Of a stretch of 64,000 bases of DNA, positions 64,000 to 64,000 are shown in pieces. The DNA comes from Gammaproteobacteria bacterium. GTDB taxonomy: Bacteria > Pseudomonadota > Gammaproteobacteria > Pseudomonadales > Litorivicinaceae. The stretch's first letter is position 1, and every line of letters begins with the position of its first letter. The translations under genes were made by a program, and so were the position numbers. The notes under the pieces are model-generated. The model was not told where the DNA came from. It was given only the letters and a program-made list of their open reading frames with translations, and searched no databases. The DNA is taken from contig JAHEDY010000011.1 of NCBI GenBank assembly GCA_024640985.1, forward strand, positions 44,678-108,677, in the 5' to 3' direction.

Positions 64000-64000
64000 T

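Overview
The window is a compact, ordinary-composition stretch of a gammaproteobacterial chromosome. Gene content and order (pheT-ihfA-merR-tRNA-Pro; topA next to lexA; cysB, ppsR/ppsA, rraA and acnB close together; cysM-rlmD-relA-mazG; gacA-like-uvrC-pgsA-tRNA) resemble the Pseudomonadales/Oceanospirillales. A polyhydroxybutyrate locus, a full cbb3 oxidase operon and an acetate-type symporter with a symporter-kinase suggest an aerobic, probably marine or aquatic heterotroph. I cannot name the genus. I see no insertion sequence, prophage, CRISPR array or island-like block, and no gap between genes exceeds about 230 bases.

Layout. 1-4.0 kb: the end of pheT, ihfA, a MerR-type regulator, tRNA-Pro(GGG), an isoprenylcysteine-methyltransferase-like protein and a cold-shock protein. 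4.0-9.8 kb (minus strand): an NAPE-PLD-like hydrolase, a PPP-type phosphatase, a two-TM mini-protein, a membrane VWA protein and acetoacetyl-CoA synthetase. 9.9-12.9 kb: phasin convergent with phaC and phaB. 13-20.3 kb: tusA, a DUF3080 lipoprotein whose best start is an ATT codon inside epmC, epmC itself, a membrane protein, topA, a hypothetical, lexA with its SOS box touching the start codon, argF and grxD.

20.3-30.0 kb: a 1302-residue symporter/PAS/hybrid histidine kinase of CrbS/MxtR type, divergent from a two-part Na+/solute symporter (DUF4212 plus VC_2705 family), a cNMP/CBS/DUF294 protein, a DEDDh exonuclease and ttcA. 30.0-38.3 kb (minus): ccoNOQP-GHIS plus a SafE/DsbD-like membrane protein, a complete oxidase and maturation set that includes the 55-residue ccoQ. 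38.5-48.4 kb: cysB and a hydrolase, divergent ppsR and ppsA-rraA, then acnB and a long gap on the minus strand.

48.5-64.0 kb (plus): a DUF1289 protein, cysM-rlmD-relA-mazG, ppc, adk-alr-tsaB-uppP, a GacA/UvrY-like regulator with a degraded receiver pocket, uvrC, pgsA, a small lipoprotein and tRNA-Leu(TAA). Carbon flow is a recurring theme: acetate/acetoacetate activation and PHB storage, PEP synthase with its regulator, PEP carboxylase, aconitase and GAPDH lie in the same 64 kb.

The least explained items are the ATT start, the probably leaderless SOS-boxed lexA, the pseudo-receiver GacA homologue, the VWA/2-TM/phosphatase run, and repeated 43-46 base overlaps between neighbouring gene ends. 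No clearly new multi-gene defence or biosynthetic system was found.
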